Assembly (NCBI GenBank): GCA_903813345.2 | Contig: CAIIXF020000004.1 | Span: 4,919,525-4,983,524 of the forward strand | Source: Owenia fusiformis | Taxonomy: Eukaryota; Annelida; Polychaeta; Sabellida; Oweniidae | DNA: 64,000 nt | Direction: 5' to 3' | In this document: positions 41,001 to 47,761 of the stretch, in pieces | Layout: each line of letters begins with the position of its first letter | Numbering within the stretch: the stretch's first letter is position 1 | Position numbers and translations under genes: made by a program | Notes under the pieces: model-generated | The model's input: only the letters and a program-made list of their open reading frames with translations | Databases searched by the model: none | What the model was told of the DNA's origin: nothing

Positions 41001-41227
41001 ACTGGTGGGGAAGCGCTGTAGAAGCATATGCTGATGAACGCATATTTGATAAAGGAGATGCATTTAATGCTGCAGAGGTAGTTTACATTCCAATGTTATC
41101 AGGGAAAGTATTTACATGCTTTGCTGTGAACAACTGTTCTAACCATGGTGAATGTGTCAGACCTGATAGATGTCGTTGTGATGATGGCTGGCAGGGGCCT
41201 GAATGTAATCAAGTCTCGTGTGAGCAG
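10976..41227 (+). CDS. Bark beetle/Anakonda-like modular extracellular protein, 19 exons, 3' end not found
   Basis: This is a spliced gene assembled from 19 exons whose GT-AG junctions and phases all fit. It totals 7,644 nt (about 2,548 codons) if one surplus A in exon 9 is discounted. Approximate residues: signal peptide 1-22; farnesoic-acid-O-methyltransferase-like domain 45-173; F5/8C discoidin 174-315; module 1 from 327; modules 2, 3 and 4 following; SRCR before the third helix; PAN/apple 2033-2118 before the fourth; EGF-like at the end. Each module has an anchor (beta strands ending in a Gly-containing V-x-G), a helix of short G-I-x-I/N-x-I repeats rich in Asn, and a W-G linker at 25258, 27573, 30724 or 41000. 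Arthropod bark/Anakonda proteins combine beta-helix repeats with SRCR and other extracellular domains at tricellular junctions, so a cell-surface adhesion role is inferred. No transmembrane segment was found, so more exons probably lie downstream. An unrelated protein of similar architecture is the alternative. Confidence 0.75.
12846..13025 (+). repeat. 180-bp direct repeat, left copy
   Basis: Almost identical to 14144-14323, about 1.12 kb away in the same orientation; the few differences include attcttg versus attcctg. A short non-autonomous LTR-like element or a local duplication are both possible. No primer-binding site or polypurine tract was recognised between them. Confidence 0.7.
14144..14323 (+). 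repeat. 180-bp direct repeat, right copy
   Basis: Pair of the repeat at 12846-13025. The homology starts at GCGGTTG and stops at CGTAATT in both copies. The T-rich interval between them has no domain-bearing frame. Confidence 0.7.
16008..16310 (+). CDS. Exon 2: farnesoic-acid-O-methyltransferase-like domain, first part
   Basis: The exon is open from the TAG acceptor at 16005-16007 to the GTGAGT donor at 16311, phase 1 at both ends. It encodes the first part of a PF12248-type domain: a stretch near Ala-Cys-Glu-Ser-Ala-Tyr-Val-Ala-Leu, then Met-Tyr-Glu-Ile-Leu-Ile-Ser-Gly with Asn and Ser-Val-Ile-Arg, and Trp-Ile-Gly-Trp at the end. Despite the family name, such domains are common in invertebrate extracellular proteins and methyl transfer should not be assumed. 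Confidence 0.8.
16445..16588 (+). CDS. Exon 3: farnesoic-acid-O-methyltransferase-like domain, second part
   Basis: The exon starts after an ATAG acceptor and finishes the PF12248-type domain. It has Gly-His-Val-Ala-Leu-Gly-Lys-Gly, then Pro-Leu-Val-Glu-Trp-Asp-Asp, then [10 protein letters not shown], the usual Val-Ser-Thr/Gly-Trp ending. It ends in phase 1 before GTACGT at 16589. The leftover A joins the first two bases of exon 4 to give Asn before the discoidin Cys. Confidence 0.8.
16932..18929 (+). repeat. Minisatellite of 3' splice-site copies in intron 3
   Basis: About 15 units of roughly 60-90 bp repeat the block tttttattttgtttcag followed by gtgaccaggagtatattaa and gctaatgatgcattcgtat. 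The last member, at about 18910-18960, is the true acceptor and start of exon 4. Many units keep the pyrimidine tract, CAG and ~35 bp of exon-derived sequence, some with ctgcagtttaccattgacc. The array is interrupted by a TIR element at 16976-17254. Confidence 0.85.
16976..17254. mobile_element. TIR MITE inside the splice-site array
   Basis: Ends CAGGGGCGGATCTGG and TAATCCGCCAGTG are imperfect inverted repeats of ~13 bp. TATTA flanks both sides (16971-16975 and 17255-17259). The interior has GGCCC-rich text and a long C run. hAT-like end sequence, though hAT usually makes 8-bp duplications. Confidence 0.7.
18930..19022 (+). CDS. Exon 4: start of F5/8C discoidin domain
   Basis: After the TTCAG acceptor at 18925-18929 the frame reads Cys-Ser-Leu-Pro-Leu, then Gly-Ile-Leu-Ser-Asp-Gly-Gln-Val-Thr, then a run of Ser and Arg-Phe-Asn. 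This is the standard opening of F5/8 type C domains (Cys, Pro-Leu, Gly, Asp-x-Gln-[IV]-T, Ser). It ends in phase 1 before GTAAGT at 19023. The acceptor and the first ~35 coding bases are the template of the tandem array in the intron just upstream. Confidence 0.8.
19122..19608. repeat. Three tandem copies of a ~162-bp unit in intron 4
   Basis: Units start with aactgcttaactgcc-like text at 19122, 19283 and 19446 and end with ttcgtaatagaccaatcc. The short open frames on the other strand are repeats of the same text and are not genes. Confidence 0.8.
20113..20354 (+). CDS. Exon 5: F5/8C discoidin domain core
   Basis: The exon encodes Gly-Trp-Tyr-His, Trp-Leu-Gln-Val-Asp-Leu (the discoidin W-L-Q-V-D-L signature), Lys-Ile-Thr, Gln-Gly, then Trp-Val-Lys-Thr-Phe and Tyr-Ser-Val-Asp-Gly-Thr-Asn-Trp (the Y-S-x-D-G-x-x-W signature). 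It enters in phase 1 and leaves in phase 0 before GTAAGT. In other proteins this fold binds phospholipid, glycan or protein ligands through surface loops; the ligand here is unknown. Confidence 0.88.
20723..20845 (+). CDS. Exon 6: end of F5/8C domain
   Basis: The reading is Ala-Arg-Tyr-Phe-Arg-Ile-Leu-Pro, then Trp, Gly-Ile-Arg-Met-Glu-Leu-Tyr-Gly-Cys, the canonical discoidin ending (A-R-[YF]-[IV]-R, R-x-E-[LV]-x-G-C). The Cys would pair with the first Cys of exon 4. About 16 further residues lead into module 1. Both ends are phase 0, with GTAAGA at 20846. Confidence 0.85.
21047..21185 (+). CDS. Exon 7: module 1 anchor
   Basis: The exon encodes a beta-rich strip: Tyr-Ile-Val, Arg-Pro-Glu-Gly-Thr-Leu-Thr-Ile, Pro-Gly-Val-Lys-Ile-Ile-Phe, Gly-Phe-Glu-Val-His-Gly. 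The same pattern (gly, L-T-I, G-V-x-[LI]-x-F, G-[FI]-x-V-x-G) recurs before the other three helices. It ends in phase 1 inside a Gly codon, as in modules 2-4. Confidence 0.8.
21302..21409 (+). CDS. Exon 8: module 1 anchor, second half
   Basis: The exon continues from the split Gly codon with Asn-Leu-Leu-Ala-Gln-Gly, then Pro-Ile-Glu-Phe-Thr, and a Trp-Ser-Gly-Leu turn leading into the first beta-helix. It is phase 1 at both ends, with acceptor CAG at 21299-21301 and donor GTAAGT at 21410. It is equivalent to exons 10, 13 and 17. Confidence 0.8.
21642..22003. mobile_element. TTAA-flanked MITE in intron 8
   Basis: TTAA followed by GGATGTTCCCTGG at the left and CCAGGGAACATCC followed by TTAA at the right. 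TTAA duplication is typical of piggyBac-type (and some Kolobok) elements. About 360 bp, no coding capacity. Confidence 0.78.
22380..24175 (-). pseudogene. Degenerate LINE (endonuclease plus reverse transcriptase), minus strand in intron 8
   Basis: Read right to left, the order is as in an APE-type LINE. Endonuclease fragments come first ([10 protein letters not shown], Ala-Arg-Arg-Asp, Glu-Ile-Leu-Trp-Leu). RT fragments follow: [10 protein letters not shown] near 22650-22690, and an earlier [10 protein letters not shown]. The tail after RT ends near 22380. Stops and frame changes are frequent, so no protein can be made. Clade not assigned. Confidence 0.7.
24220..25582 (+). CDS. Exon 9: first parallel beta-helix, carries a frameshift
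   Basis: This long exon encodes repeating PbH1-type rungs with many Asn-containing turns (for example Gly-Ile-Glu-Phe-Lys-Gly, Gly-Leu-Phe-Ile-Ser, Ile-Glu-Asp-Ser-Glu-Leu-Ser-Asn-Asn). Then come the Tyr-Trp-Gly-Ser linker at 25258 and the first strands of the module 2 anchor. The frame breaks at an A7 run, 24929-24935. Upstream it runs into TAA, while downstream coding continues uninterrupted in the next frame to the donor. One base fewer in the run would restore the phase shared by every other exon. An assembly or base-calling error is as likely as a true lesion. Confidence 0.78.
26034..26138 (+). CDS. Exon 10: module 2 anchor, second half
   Basis: The exon is phase 1 at both ends and starts with the Gly shared with exon 9, then Glu-Leu-Leu-Ile-Lys. 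It ends with Trp-Glu-Gly-Ile-Arg-Ile, the same Trp-x-Gly-Ile turn that leads into each helix. Acceptor TAG is at 26031-26033 and donor GTATGC at 26139. Confidence 0.75.
26267..27378 (+). CDS. Exon 11: second parallel beta-helix
   Basis: About 370 residues of short beta-helical rungs, with repeated Gly-Ile/Val-x-Ile and Asn-Asn turns such as [11 protein letters not shown] and Gly-Val-Tyr-Ile-Tyr. Tyr and Asn are unusually frequent, as expected for a solvent-exposed ladder. The exon enters in phase 1 and leaves in phase 0 before GTACAT. Open frames on the other strand here are shadows. Confidence 0.85.
27531..27885 (+). CDS. Exon 12: W-W-G linker and module 3 anchor
   Basis: The exon begins in phase 0 and reaches Phe-Asn-Trp-Trp-Gly-Ser (27573 onward). 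A conserved spacer ending near Pro-Tyr-Leu follows, then the anchor strands Gly-Gly-Glu-Ile-Thr-Gly, Glu-Gly-Ala-Ser-Leu-Leu-Ile and Gly-Ile-Arg-Val-Lys-Gly. It ends in phase 1 within the Gly codon at GTAAGC, matching the other modules. Confidence 0.8.
27983..28350 (+). repeat. 148-bp tandem repeat in intron 12
   Basis: Two full units and a partial start at 27983, 28131 and 28279 with cctatgatctaccttcgg. Later copies differ by a few substitutions. No coding content. Confidence 0.85.
28404..28496 (+). CDS. Exon 13: module 3 anchor, second half
   Basis: The exon is phase 1 at both ends, with Gly-Glu-Ile-His-Met-Asn-Gly at the start and Arg-Trp-Ala-Gly-Ile-Ser-Ile at the end, the equivalent of exons 8, 10 and 17. 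Acceptor AAG is at 28401-28403 and donor GTAAGT at 28497. Confidence 0.75.
28637..28783 (+). CDS. Exon 14: first half of SRCR domain
   Basis: After the GCAG acceptor the frame reads Leu-Arg-Leu-Val-Gly, [17 protein letters not shown], [10 protein letters not shown], the standard N-terminal half of a scavenger receptor cysteine-rich domain. The split after Leu-Gly (phase 1) at 28784 is followed by an intron almost filled by a foldback element. Confidence 0.9.
28802..29341. mobile_element. Foldback element with CACTGGTGATCC end, copy 1, in intron 14
   Basis: Long inverted repeat: the left arm begins CACTGGTGATCCGTTCGATTA and the right arm is its near reverse complement, ending ...GTGGATTACCAATG. 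The arms meet near 29085. Other copies are at 35346-35820 and 55044-55449. It starts 18 bp after the exon 14 donor. Confidence 0.82.
29448..30966 (+). CDS. Exon 15: SRCR second half and third parallel beta-helix
   Basis: The first ~60 residues finish the SRCR domain ([10 protein letters not shown], Phe-Glu-Cys, Trp-Gly-Ser-His-Asp-Cys, Gly-Ile-Thr-Cys), which gives six cysteines with exon 14, as in group A domains. About 360 residues of beta-helix rungs follow, then the Asn-Tyr-Trp-Gly linker at 30724 and the start of the module 4 anchor. It ends in phase 2 at GTAAGG; read-through would hit TAA at once. Confidence 0.9.
31562..31640 (+). mobile_element. tRNA-derived SINE head in intron 15
   Basis: TGGCCTCATGGTTAGCG (A-box-like) and GATCGAGACC (B-box) sit ~45 bp apart, with anticodon-like TTCCAC between them. 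An intact cloverleaf is doubtful, so this is called a SINE head rather than a tRNA gene. Confidence 0.5.
31693..32115 (+). repeat. Three ~146-bp tandem units after the SINE head
   Basis: aagtagat-type starts at 31693, 31839 and 31985, each followed by actccaatggagtataaaat and caccaggattccgaaat, with a short ccgaac palindrome near each end. The third is more diverged. Confidence 0.75.
32150..32270 (+). repeat. Repeat also present at 41280-41440
   Basis: ccttatatggatctatcacgtga and related text occurs twice here and twice at 41325-41430. Downstream of exon 19 it follows directly after the last donor. Family unknown. Confidence 0.6.
32997..33070 (+). CDS. Exon 16: module 4 anchor, first half
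   Basis: This short exon continues the phase-2 Arg codon and reads Glu-Gly-Ala-Ser-Leu-Thr-Leu, Gly-Val-His-Leu-Lys-Phe, Gly-Ile-Ile-Val-Glu-Gly, which matches the anchor pattern of exons 7 and 12. It ends in phase 1 inside the Gly codon before GTAATG. Confidence 0.78.
33360..33464 (+). CDS. Exon 17: module 4 anchor, second half
   Basis: The exon is phase 1 at both ends. Gly-Arg-Leu-Val-Ile-Glu-Gly-Ser opens it and Gln-Trp-Glu-Gly-Ile-Ile-Phe closes it, parallel to exon 10. A GTAAGT donor is at 33465. A 4.9-kb TIR element begins about 23 bp after this donor. Confidence 0.78.
33665..34830 (+). repeat. ~145-bp tandem array with GGCGGCCATCTTG motifs
   Basis: Eight units begin near 33674, 33822, 33966, 34110, 34258, 34401, 34547 and 34692. 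Each ends in two copies of the GGCGGCCATCTTG block. The first two pairs repeat as a ~290-bp dimer. Reverse-oriented units lie at about 37690-38145. Confidence 0.82.
34860..35324 (+). pseudogene. Cysteine-rich CXC-like protein fragment inside the TIR element
   Basis: One frame reads Arg-Ala-Asn-Tyr-Gln-Ala-Tyr-Ile-Trp, His-Gly-Trp, Trp-Met-Gly-Asn, Pro-Ala-Pro-Gln-Glu-Ile, Glu-Leu-Asn-Cys-Cys. After a single-base break at about 35047 the next frame gives repeated Cys-x-Cys boxes (Cys-Ser-Cys, Cys-Lys-Cys, Cys-Glu-Asn-Cys-Pro). The combination of Tyr-Gln/Trp, Trp-Gly-like and Cys-x-Cys tail occurs in uncharacterised invertebrate proteins often linked to transposons. It is a fragment without a start codon; function unknown. 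Confidence 0.5.
35346..35820. mobile_element. Foldback element copy 2, nested in the intron 17 TIR element
   Basis: CACTGGTGATCAGC at the left and GTGGATCACT at the right. The arms match copy 1 (for example aaaatgtacatgtttgcgaa) but it is shorter and more diverged. Confidence 0.75.
36351..36452. repeat. Short inverted repeat element, 102 bp
   Basis: ATGTCACCACC at 36351 mirrored by GGTGGTGACAT at 36452. Inside the larger TIR element. Confidence 0.55.
38528..38785 (+). CDS. Exon 18: PAN/apple-like domain
   Basis: The frame reads Cys-Lys-Asn-Gly-Thr-Arg-Phe, Tyr-Cys-Ile-His-Arg-Cys, Cys-Lys-Ser-Ile-Glu-Tyr, Leu-Cys-Gln-Leu-Asn and a final Glu-Tyr-Cys. This spacing (C-x3-C, C-x-S-[IF]-x-Y, C-x-L-N) is typical of PAN/apple domains, which bind proteins or carbohydrates. 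The phase of exon 19 requires the GTGGGT donor at 38786 rather than the GTAAAG three bases on. Neighbours: a large TIR element upstream, beta-helix 4 downstream. Confidence 0.8.
38786..39938. other. Intron 18
   Basis: Bounded by the GTGGGT donor and the TTTTAG acceptor. Contains AT-rich sequence and no recognised repeat or domain. Confidence 0.55.
39939..41227 (+). CDS. Exon 19: fourth beta-helix, W-W-G linker and EGF-like domain
   Basis: The exon opens after a TTTTAG acceptor with Ala-Ser-Ser-Val-Val-Arg-His-Val-Asn and runs through about 340 residues of beta-helix rungs. It then reaches Phe-Asn-Trp-Trp-Gly-Ser at 41000 and an EGF-like unit (Cys-Phe, Asn-Cys-Ser-Asn-His-Gly-Glu-Cys, [13 protein letters not shown], six Cys). 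The last codons, Val-Ser-Cys-Glu-Gln, look like the start of another EGF or stalk and stop at a phase-0 GTAAGG donor at 41228. The protein is therefore not finished here. Confidence 0.85.
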
Positions 41228-44098
41228 GTAAGGCAGAACCCAGAAGAAGTGAGTAGTTCCCACAATACTATCATATTATATCGTATTCGGGGATTCCCTC
41301 AACCATCCCATATGGTCATACAAGCCTTATATGGATCTATCACGTGATATTCAAAATGGCGGACAACGGTCAGTTGGATTCCTATATGGTCATGTAAGCC
41401 TTATATGGATATAGCACATGGGTACCACGTGATCGAATATGATGGCTGAACTTTGGGAGATCTCCCCCTCCCCCTGGGCAGAACCTCTTGATATTATATT
41501 TTTATTACATATCTCACATTAAGCCGACTTGCTCTCCTATTCCATTCTAAAAGTTGTTGTTCAAAAATGTTTGCACAAGTATGTCTAATAATGAACCAAT
41601 CTTGTTCAAATTTGATAGGTTTGTGCCCATTTCTTATTTTTTTACACTGTAGGAGTGTCAGGTGTATACGTCTTCTACTTAACAATTTATGGTTTCTATA
41701 GTAACTAAGGTGGTGACGTTATGGTCCATATCCATTTTGGTCAATTTTGTAAACAGAAAACTAGTAATATACAATATTACTAAACATACTTAATTTACTT
41801 ACATATGTCTACTTAAAGAATGGGTATCGATATGGCGAACTTTTGCTTTCTCTTAAACCAATCATCAACAATTTCTGAAAATCTTACAAATTGTCAATTT
41901 ACACTGTATAAAAAACGAATATTGCTTGCAAATAACGAGCAATTCTGGTGTTTATTTGCTTCGAATTGCATGTTATAAACAGTAATCATCACTGACAGAA
42001 CGCAGACAATAACTGCAGATATGGAACACAAATATATGCAGCTGATATAACAAACATCCACAGAGAATACTGACTGAATATACGGGTACTGTCACCGAGT
42101 ATATTTGCTTATATTCAGACATACTTTGCATATTTGCTGTTTACTTGTGATTATATGCAGCGCAGAAACTGCATATACCTGCTTATTTGGGATAGACAAA
42201 TATAAGCAGTTGAGTATACTAGATATATATAGAAATTAACACTGGTTATATTTGCATATGATCTGCATATACGCCATTTTTCATGAGTATTCCTGCATAT
42301 TTTGAGATAACTAATATGCAACATGTGATTATATTGAGACATGCACAAGAACTACATTAGCATATATGGAGTCAAGATCGGTATATTTGACATTGCTTTA
42401 TGATCATATGCAGCACAAGATATGCATATTTTTGCTTATTTGGGAGGACTGGTAGACGCTGTTTTGTGAATTGGGCATCGACCCAGGCATAAACGGGAGG
42501 TAAAACTTAATATACACGTTAACACAAGTTAGAAAAAAATTGCACATAAACAGCTTTTACGTTTTTTATAATTTAGTTCAAATTTCTTTAGAGGTGTATT
42601 TAAAATAATTTTCAAAAACAATGATATGTTCAATACTAAAAAAATATGATGAAACATTTTGATGGATATAGATAGGATAATTATGTTTTGGCCAAACCTG
42701 TATACTGCTAAACAAATATATTTACATTGCATTTACATGATGTAGCATTATATTTCTATCTTTAAAATGGTGCGAACTAATTATGCTCCAAATCAATGTA
42801 TGCATATTGCTCGATCTAGAAAACTGTGTTTTTGTAGTTAGATATGGTCTGTCTTCCGGTAGCACATTCTCGTACGATACCGAATTCTGCTTTCCCCATT
42901 CAAACTCCTTTCTTCTACAAGTTTCCCAATATCTATGAATATTCAGCTATCACATGATTTATTTTTTGCGAGAAATCTGTCACTGCACACAAATACACTG
43001 CTCTGGAGACACTGCTCTGGAAATACAACGACACTACTGTGTATTTTAATCAATGATACAAATACACCAGTTTATAGCATACTGTTCAGCCATACAGTAT
43101 AATGGACCTTCCAAGACAATCAATTAATTAAATTATCAAGATCAATGCCAAGTCTTATATTTACAACAATTTGCCAAGTGTCTTTATTGTGTTTTTTATT
43201 CATCGAACCTACTTATATCTAAACTCAATCATCTATCCATTAAGAGAAATAAAAAGCAAGCTAAACTTTCACTTACGAGAGGCTTCATCGTGTTCCAGGG
43301 TCTGGCGTGGAGCAAACGACTGTCTGGCTAAATTGCGCCAATGTGTAGACATTCTCACCGTATGGCTTTATATTTATTGACTACTCGTAGACACTGGCAT
43401 GTAGCGATTATAGCGGTCCTGTCTTGGCTTATTGAATTGTTACGAAGTTACGTATGCGGTGCGGAAGTTAGAGAGCAAATGACCATCATTTCAATGTAAT
43501 AGTTTATGCAGGAAAATTGAGATTAGGCCATTGGAGTATTTGTTTCATGCATTTGTAAAACGTTACCCACTCATAGGTCATACTTATCGTTAAACCAATA
43601 ACTCAAATATATGCCCTTGTACACCGATCACCTGTTGAAATTAATACAGGCCGATTTCAACAAATGTAAACGGCGATATATTTAAAATCGTATTCAAGCA
43701 TGACCACGTCCCAACTTCTTTTGTTTTCTTTACAACTAAGCTATGACTGCAGTCTATTCAGTGTTGCGTATCGAACCTTGTTTATTATAAAAATAGTGCA
43801 ACAACAAGCAGAATTCACACATTTACCTTATACTTATTCTCAACTGAAGACATTGAATTTATCTCTTAGGTTTTACATTATAAATATCTTAACATGCAGA
43901 ATACGAAAATAGAGGCTTAGGCCCAACTTTGTATGAATTTTATGAGAATAATCTGATTTTAGAGAAATGAAAAGAAAAATGTCCACACACTACACAAAAT
44001 ATTTATGGTTCCCCGGGAATACGTATGTGCTGCTTGTATATTAGAATCGTATTCCAGTTACAGAAAGAAGTACATATCATGCTAAACTATATACAACA
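41228..44098. other. Downstream of last exon found, no supported exon
   Basis: I looked for further EGF-like, stalk or transmembrane exons in phase 0 and found none. 41280-41440 repeats the 32150 text. 42140-42450 has two diverged copies of a tgattatatgcagcgcag-type unit. Otherwise AT-rich. Confidence 0.45.
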
Positions 44099-44241
44099 GT
44101 TATGCACTTGGAGGTTTTGGATACAGGGAATATCCCGAGGGATATATAATATGTCTTCCCTTGGTCCCTTCGGTCCCTCGGGAAGATATATTGTATATCC
44201 ATCGGGATATTCCCTGTATCCAAAACCTCCAATTGCATAAC
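44099..44241. mobile_element. GTTATG-ended inverted-repeat element, copy 1
   Basis: Starts gttatgcacttggaggtt and ends with its reverse complement aacctccaattgcataac. Interior has a second palindrome around CCCTCGGG. Same family at 47623-47761 and 59577-60246. Confidence 0.75.
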
Positions 44242-44630
44242 CCCTATATATTGGCCAAGGGATAATCCCAATATCCTGACTATAGGATAATATGTTTATC
44301 CCATACCAATCTTGGTCATCTGGTTCACATTGTTAAATCGTGGAAATATTTTAGAATATTCATGTCCAGTTTTGTTTTCTTGGCCGTGGGCGGATTTTCA
44401 TGTTCTCTCAAATAATCCCATATTTATTTTCTCGATTTTTTTATTGATACAGTGGATGCCCTTTCCCTTTTTTTTAACTATCAAACAGATCCCGATTGTC
44501 TGTGTTTTCTCCATTGTCGTTTACATTCATTCCGCGAACGTTACAAATTATGAACAAATATGCAAGCGGCGATTATGACGTAGCGGGCAGATATACTACA
44601 TCTGCCCACTTGGAGCGGGACGTAAAGCTT
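44242..44630 (+). repeat. Large repeat block also present inverted at 59690-60060
   Basis: For instance the 20-base block caaacagatcccgattgtct here and its reverse complement near 59840. The copies are colinear but inverted and extend beside the GTTATG elements, so a larger repeat was copied in both places. No domain seen. Confidence 0.7.
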
Positions 44631-44631
44631 T

Positions 44632-45360
44632 ATCCCATGGTTGCAAGGAGGATATAGATCGAATATCACATGATGATATATTTGATATGTGGATCAAGAT
44701 ATCATATTTTATCAAACAATTTACAAACCATCGAATATCACTTTTAAACTATCGAATATCACATCTTAAATAGAGGATATCCTATGATTTATGAGTGATA
44801 TGATTTTTATCCACGAATGGATATGATATCTGCACGAGTGAGCGTAGCGAGAGAGTATCAACATCCATGAGTGGATTAAAATCATATCACGAGTAAATCA
44901 TAGGATGTTCTTTATATTCCATAGTTAAAGTCATCATCAGAATCTTCGGGAATTAAGTGATCTAAAACGAATTTTCCAAACGATACGGCGATATTGACAC
45001 TTAGCCTCGTTTTGAGTCTGAAGTAGCAAAAATCCATAAACCATGGCATACGGCGCCGCATGTCATGGCTAAAACACCGTATGCTATGGTTAAGTGAAAA
45101 TTTGCCAAAAATATCATATTTTACCACTGATTTCAAAAATACCGTTTTTATTTTGACATGTTATCCTATGGATATCATGCTAACTATGGAATAATATAGG
45201 AATATCCTATGGCTCTGAAATATCACTTATATCCATGAGTGGATATTGATATCTTCGCGAGTGAACGCAGCGAATGAGTGAAGATACTGATATCCATGAG
45301 TGGATATAAGTGATATTTTTGAAAAACTATAGGATTGTCCGTTTATCCCATTGGGAATTA
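44632..45360. repeat. Left arm of a foldback region with GATATTCGA and GATATCCA repeats
   Basis: 44632-44770 is reverse-complement-related to 47470-47612 (block atcgaatatcac and catggttgcaagg). Further repeats of tatccatgagtggata and gtgatatttt-type text run to 45360. AT-rich with no gene. Confidence 0.6.
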
Positions 45361-45536
45361 TTATCCAGCGAACATTGAACAGTCAGATAAATTGTAATGG
45401 AAATTCCATTTCGTCTGACATTTTGATTGCGATAATTCAACGAACGTCATATACGTGACGTAACAGAGTGGTTTGTATTTAATGCGAACGCCGTAAAAAC
45501 AGGATCCCAAAAATAAAAATATATAATAAATATATA

Positions 45537-47390
45537 ATTCAATTCAATTCAATTTATTTCATAATTCTTATATAATATACACTATAAAAACAAGCCGCTA
45601 GACACCCTAGTGGGTATATGTTGCGGTCTAACAGAAATCATTAAAATGACATCTAGACTACATATAAAAGAAAACACTTATATTATGTTACATTTAGGTA
45701 TATAAAAATGGTATTAACAATTAATTTAAGGATGTACAATGTAAAAATGTTACAAAAATCAGGTATCAGTATAAAATCAACAGTATAGTATGATATTGGT
45801 ATTATACATTATCGATAGATGAGTAGTTTTTTATATGAAGATTTGAAAATATTTAGAGTGGAGCATTTTTTAATATCATGTGGTAGAGCATTCCAAAGAT
45901 TAGGACCTAGATAGCGAAGGGAAAGTTTAGAGCATTTACATGTAGGGATATGAAAATAATGCAATTGTCTTGTGTAATGATGATGAATATTAATGTTGAT
46001 ATCAAACAAGTCTTGAAATAGATTTTTTGGAAGACTGGGGTGCTTATTAAAGATTTTGTACATGAACTGACCAGTACAATATCTGTTGACATCAAAAATA
46101 TTTAATATGTTAAGATCTTCAAATAAGGGAGCGGAGTGAGAAGGTCTATCCTTATTTAAAGCTAGCCTTAAGAATTGTTTCTGCAGTTTATGTAGACGAT
46201 CATAAAATGATTTAAATGTGTTACCCCAGATTATGTTGCAATAATTTAATTGAGAGTGTATCAATGAGTAGTAAATTGTTTTGAAACTGTCTATTTGAAG
46301 TAGATGTTTAATGTGATGAAGAGAACCAATGACGCGAGAAATCTTTGTTTCAATAGATTTTATGTGCTCTTTAAATTTCAAGTTTTTATCAATAATAATT
46401 CCAAGAAAGTCAATTTTATCCCGGAAATTTATGTTCTCATTGCGTATTTTGAGATTCAGATTTGTTTGATTTTTTTGGGTCCAAATAGAATAGCATTGGT
46501 TTTGCCAATATTAAGTGAAAGTTTGTTTGCTTTTATCCAGTCATCTATTGAATTCAAGTTTGCATTAGTTCTATTCATAAGTTCATTTAAATCATAATCA
46601 CTATCAAGAAGATTGGTGTCATCAGCAAACATAATAAATTTTAGATTAGGGTCAACAAAAGGCAGATCATTTATGTAAAGAATAAATAATAGTGGTCCAA
46701 GTACCGAGCCCTGCGAAACACCACAATTTAGAGATGATTGTTTAGATTCATAATTGTTAATGGTGACATATTGTTTGCAGTCTTTTAAATAACTTTCAAA
46801 CCAGGACTTAGCTATTCCTCTGATGCCATAATATTCAAGTTTTTGTATCAAAATGTCATGATTAATAGTGTCAAAGGCCTTGGAAAAATCTAATGTTATG
46901 CCAATGCTCGTTTTCCCAAAATCAGTTGATTTTCGAATTTGTTCAATGAAATATAAAATGGCCATGTAGGTAGAGTTGAATTTCTGAAATCCAAATTGAT
47001 AAGTAAAAATAATTTCAAAACGTTCTAAAAAACCAGTGAGTTTGGCGTGCATGAGCTTTTCTAACAATTTAGAAAATACCGATAAAACTGAAATTGGTCT
47101 ATAGTTCGAAGGATTTTCTCCTTTTTTAAATACAGGTGTTACTTTGGCCAATTTGAGGGCGTCTGGGAAAATACCAGATTTAAAAGATAAGTTATATACA
47201 AGAGCGGATCAATTAAAAACTGTCTTACAGACTTAATAAGTGATGGTAGAATCCCATCAGGTCCAGGCGAGGAAGATTTTAGAAGATATATTTCTAATTC
47301 AAGCTCCGTTTTTGAGGTCTTTTTGAGATAAATAGATGATTGAACTTTTTGAGCTCTTGCTAGGTATTCATAAACAATCGTTTTGCTGAA
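45537..47390 (-). pseudogene. LINE-type reverse transcriptase relic, minus strand
   Basis: The RT frame 46456-47151 (minus) has Thr-Pro-Val-Phe-Lys-Lys-Gly-Glu, Asn-Tyr-Arg-Pro-Ile-Ser, Leu-Asp-Phe-Ser-Lys-Ala-Phe-Asp (two Asp), Gly-Val-Ser-Gln-Gly-Ser-Val-Leu-Gly-Pro and Phe-Ala-Asp-Asp at residues 175-178. The C-terminal frame 45809-46381 has Phe-Lys-Glu-His-Ile-Lys and Leu-Gly-Pro-x-Leu-Trp-Asn, typical of jockey/CR1-like elements. The frame is lost at a T7 (A7 on the minus strand) run, 46470-46476. A further frame change lies upstream at about 47180-47210 and no endonuclease is visible, so it is 5'-truncated. The 3' end carries TTGAA-type repeats near 45537-45560. Confidence 0.8.
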
Positions 47391-47400
47391 TTAATAAAAA

Positions 47401-47530
47401 AAATTGAAAAAATCAAAACCATCGAATATCACTTTTGAAACCATCGAATATCAATTTGAAACCATCGAATATCACCTTTCAAAAAGTGATATTCGATGGT
47501 TTCAAAAGTGATATTCGATGATTTGGGAAT
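47401..47530. repeat. Palindromic cluster of CCATCGAATATCAC units
   Basis: Four direct ccatcgaatatcac-type units run into their inverted copies at about 47485. It forms the right arm of the foldback region that starts at 44632. Confidence 0.7.
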
Positions 47531-47622
47531 TGTTTGCTAAAATATGATATCTTCATCCACGTATCAATTATATCTTCACGTGATATTCGATCTATATCCT
47601 TGTAACCATGGCATAAATACGG

Positions 47623-47761
47623 GTTATGTACTGGGAGGTTTTGGATGCGGGGTTTTTCCAGAGGGAGATATGCATATCTACCTGAGGGACCGTAGGGACA
47701 GAAAGTAGATGTGCATATCTCACGAGGGATGAACCCAATATCCAAATCGACCGTACATAAC
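47623..47761. mobile_element. GTTATG-ended inverted-repeat element, copy 2
   Basis: Starts gttatgtactgggaggtt and ends ccgtacataac. 139 bp. Interior palindrome around CTGAGGGACCG. Same family as 44099 and 59577. Confidence 0.75.
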
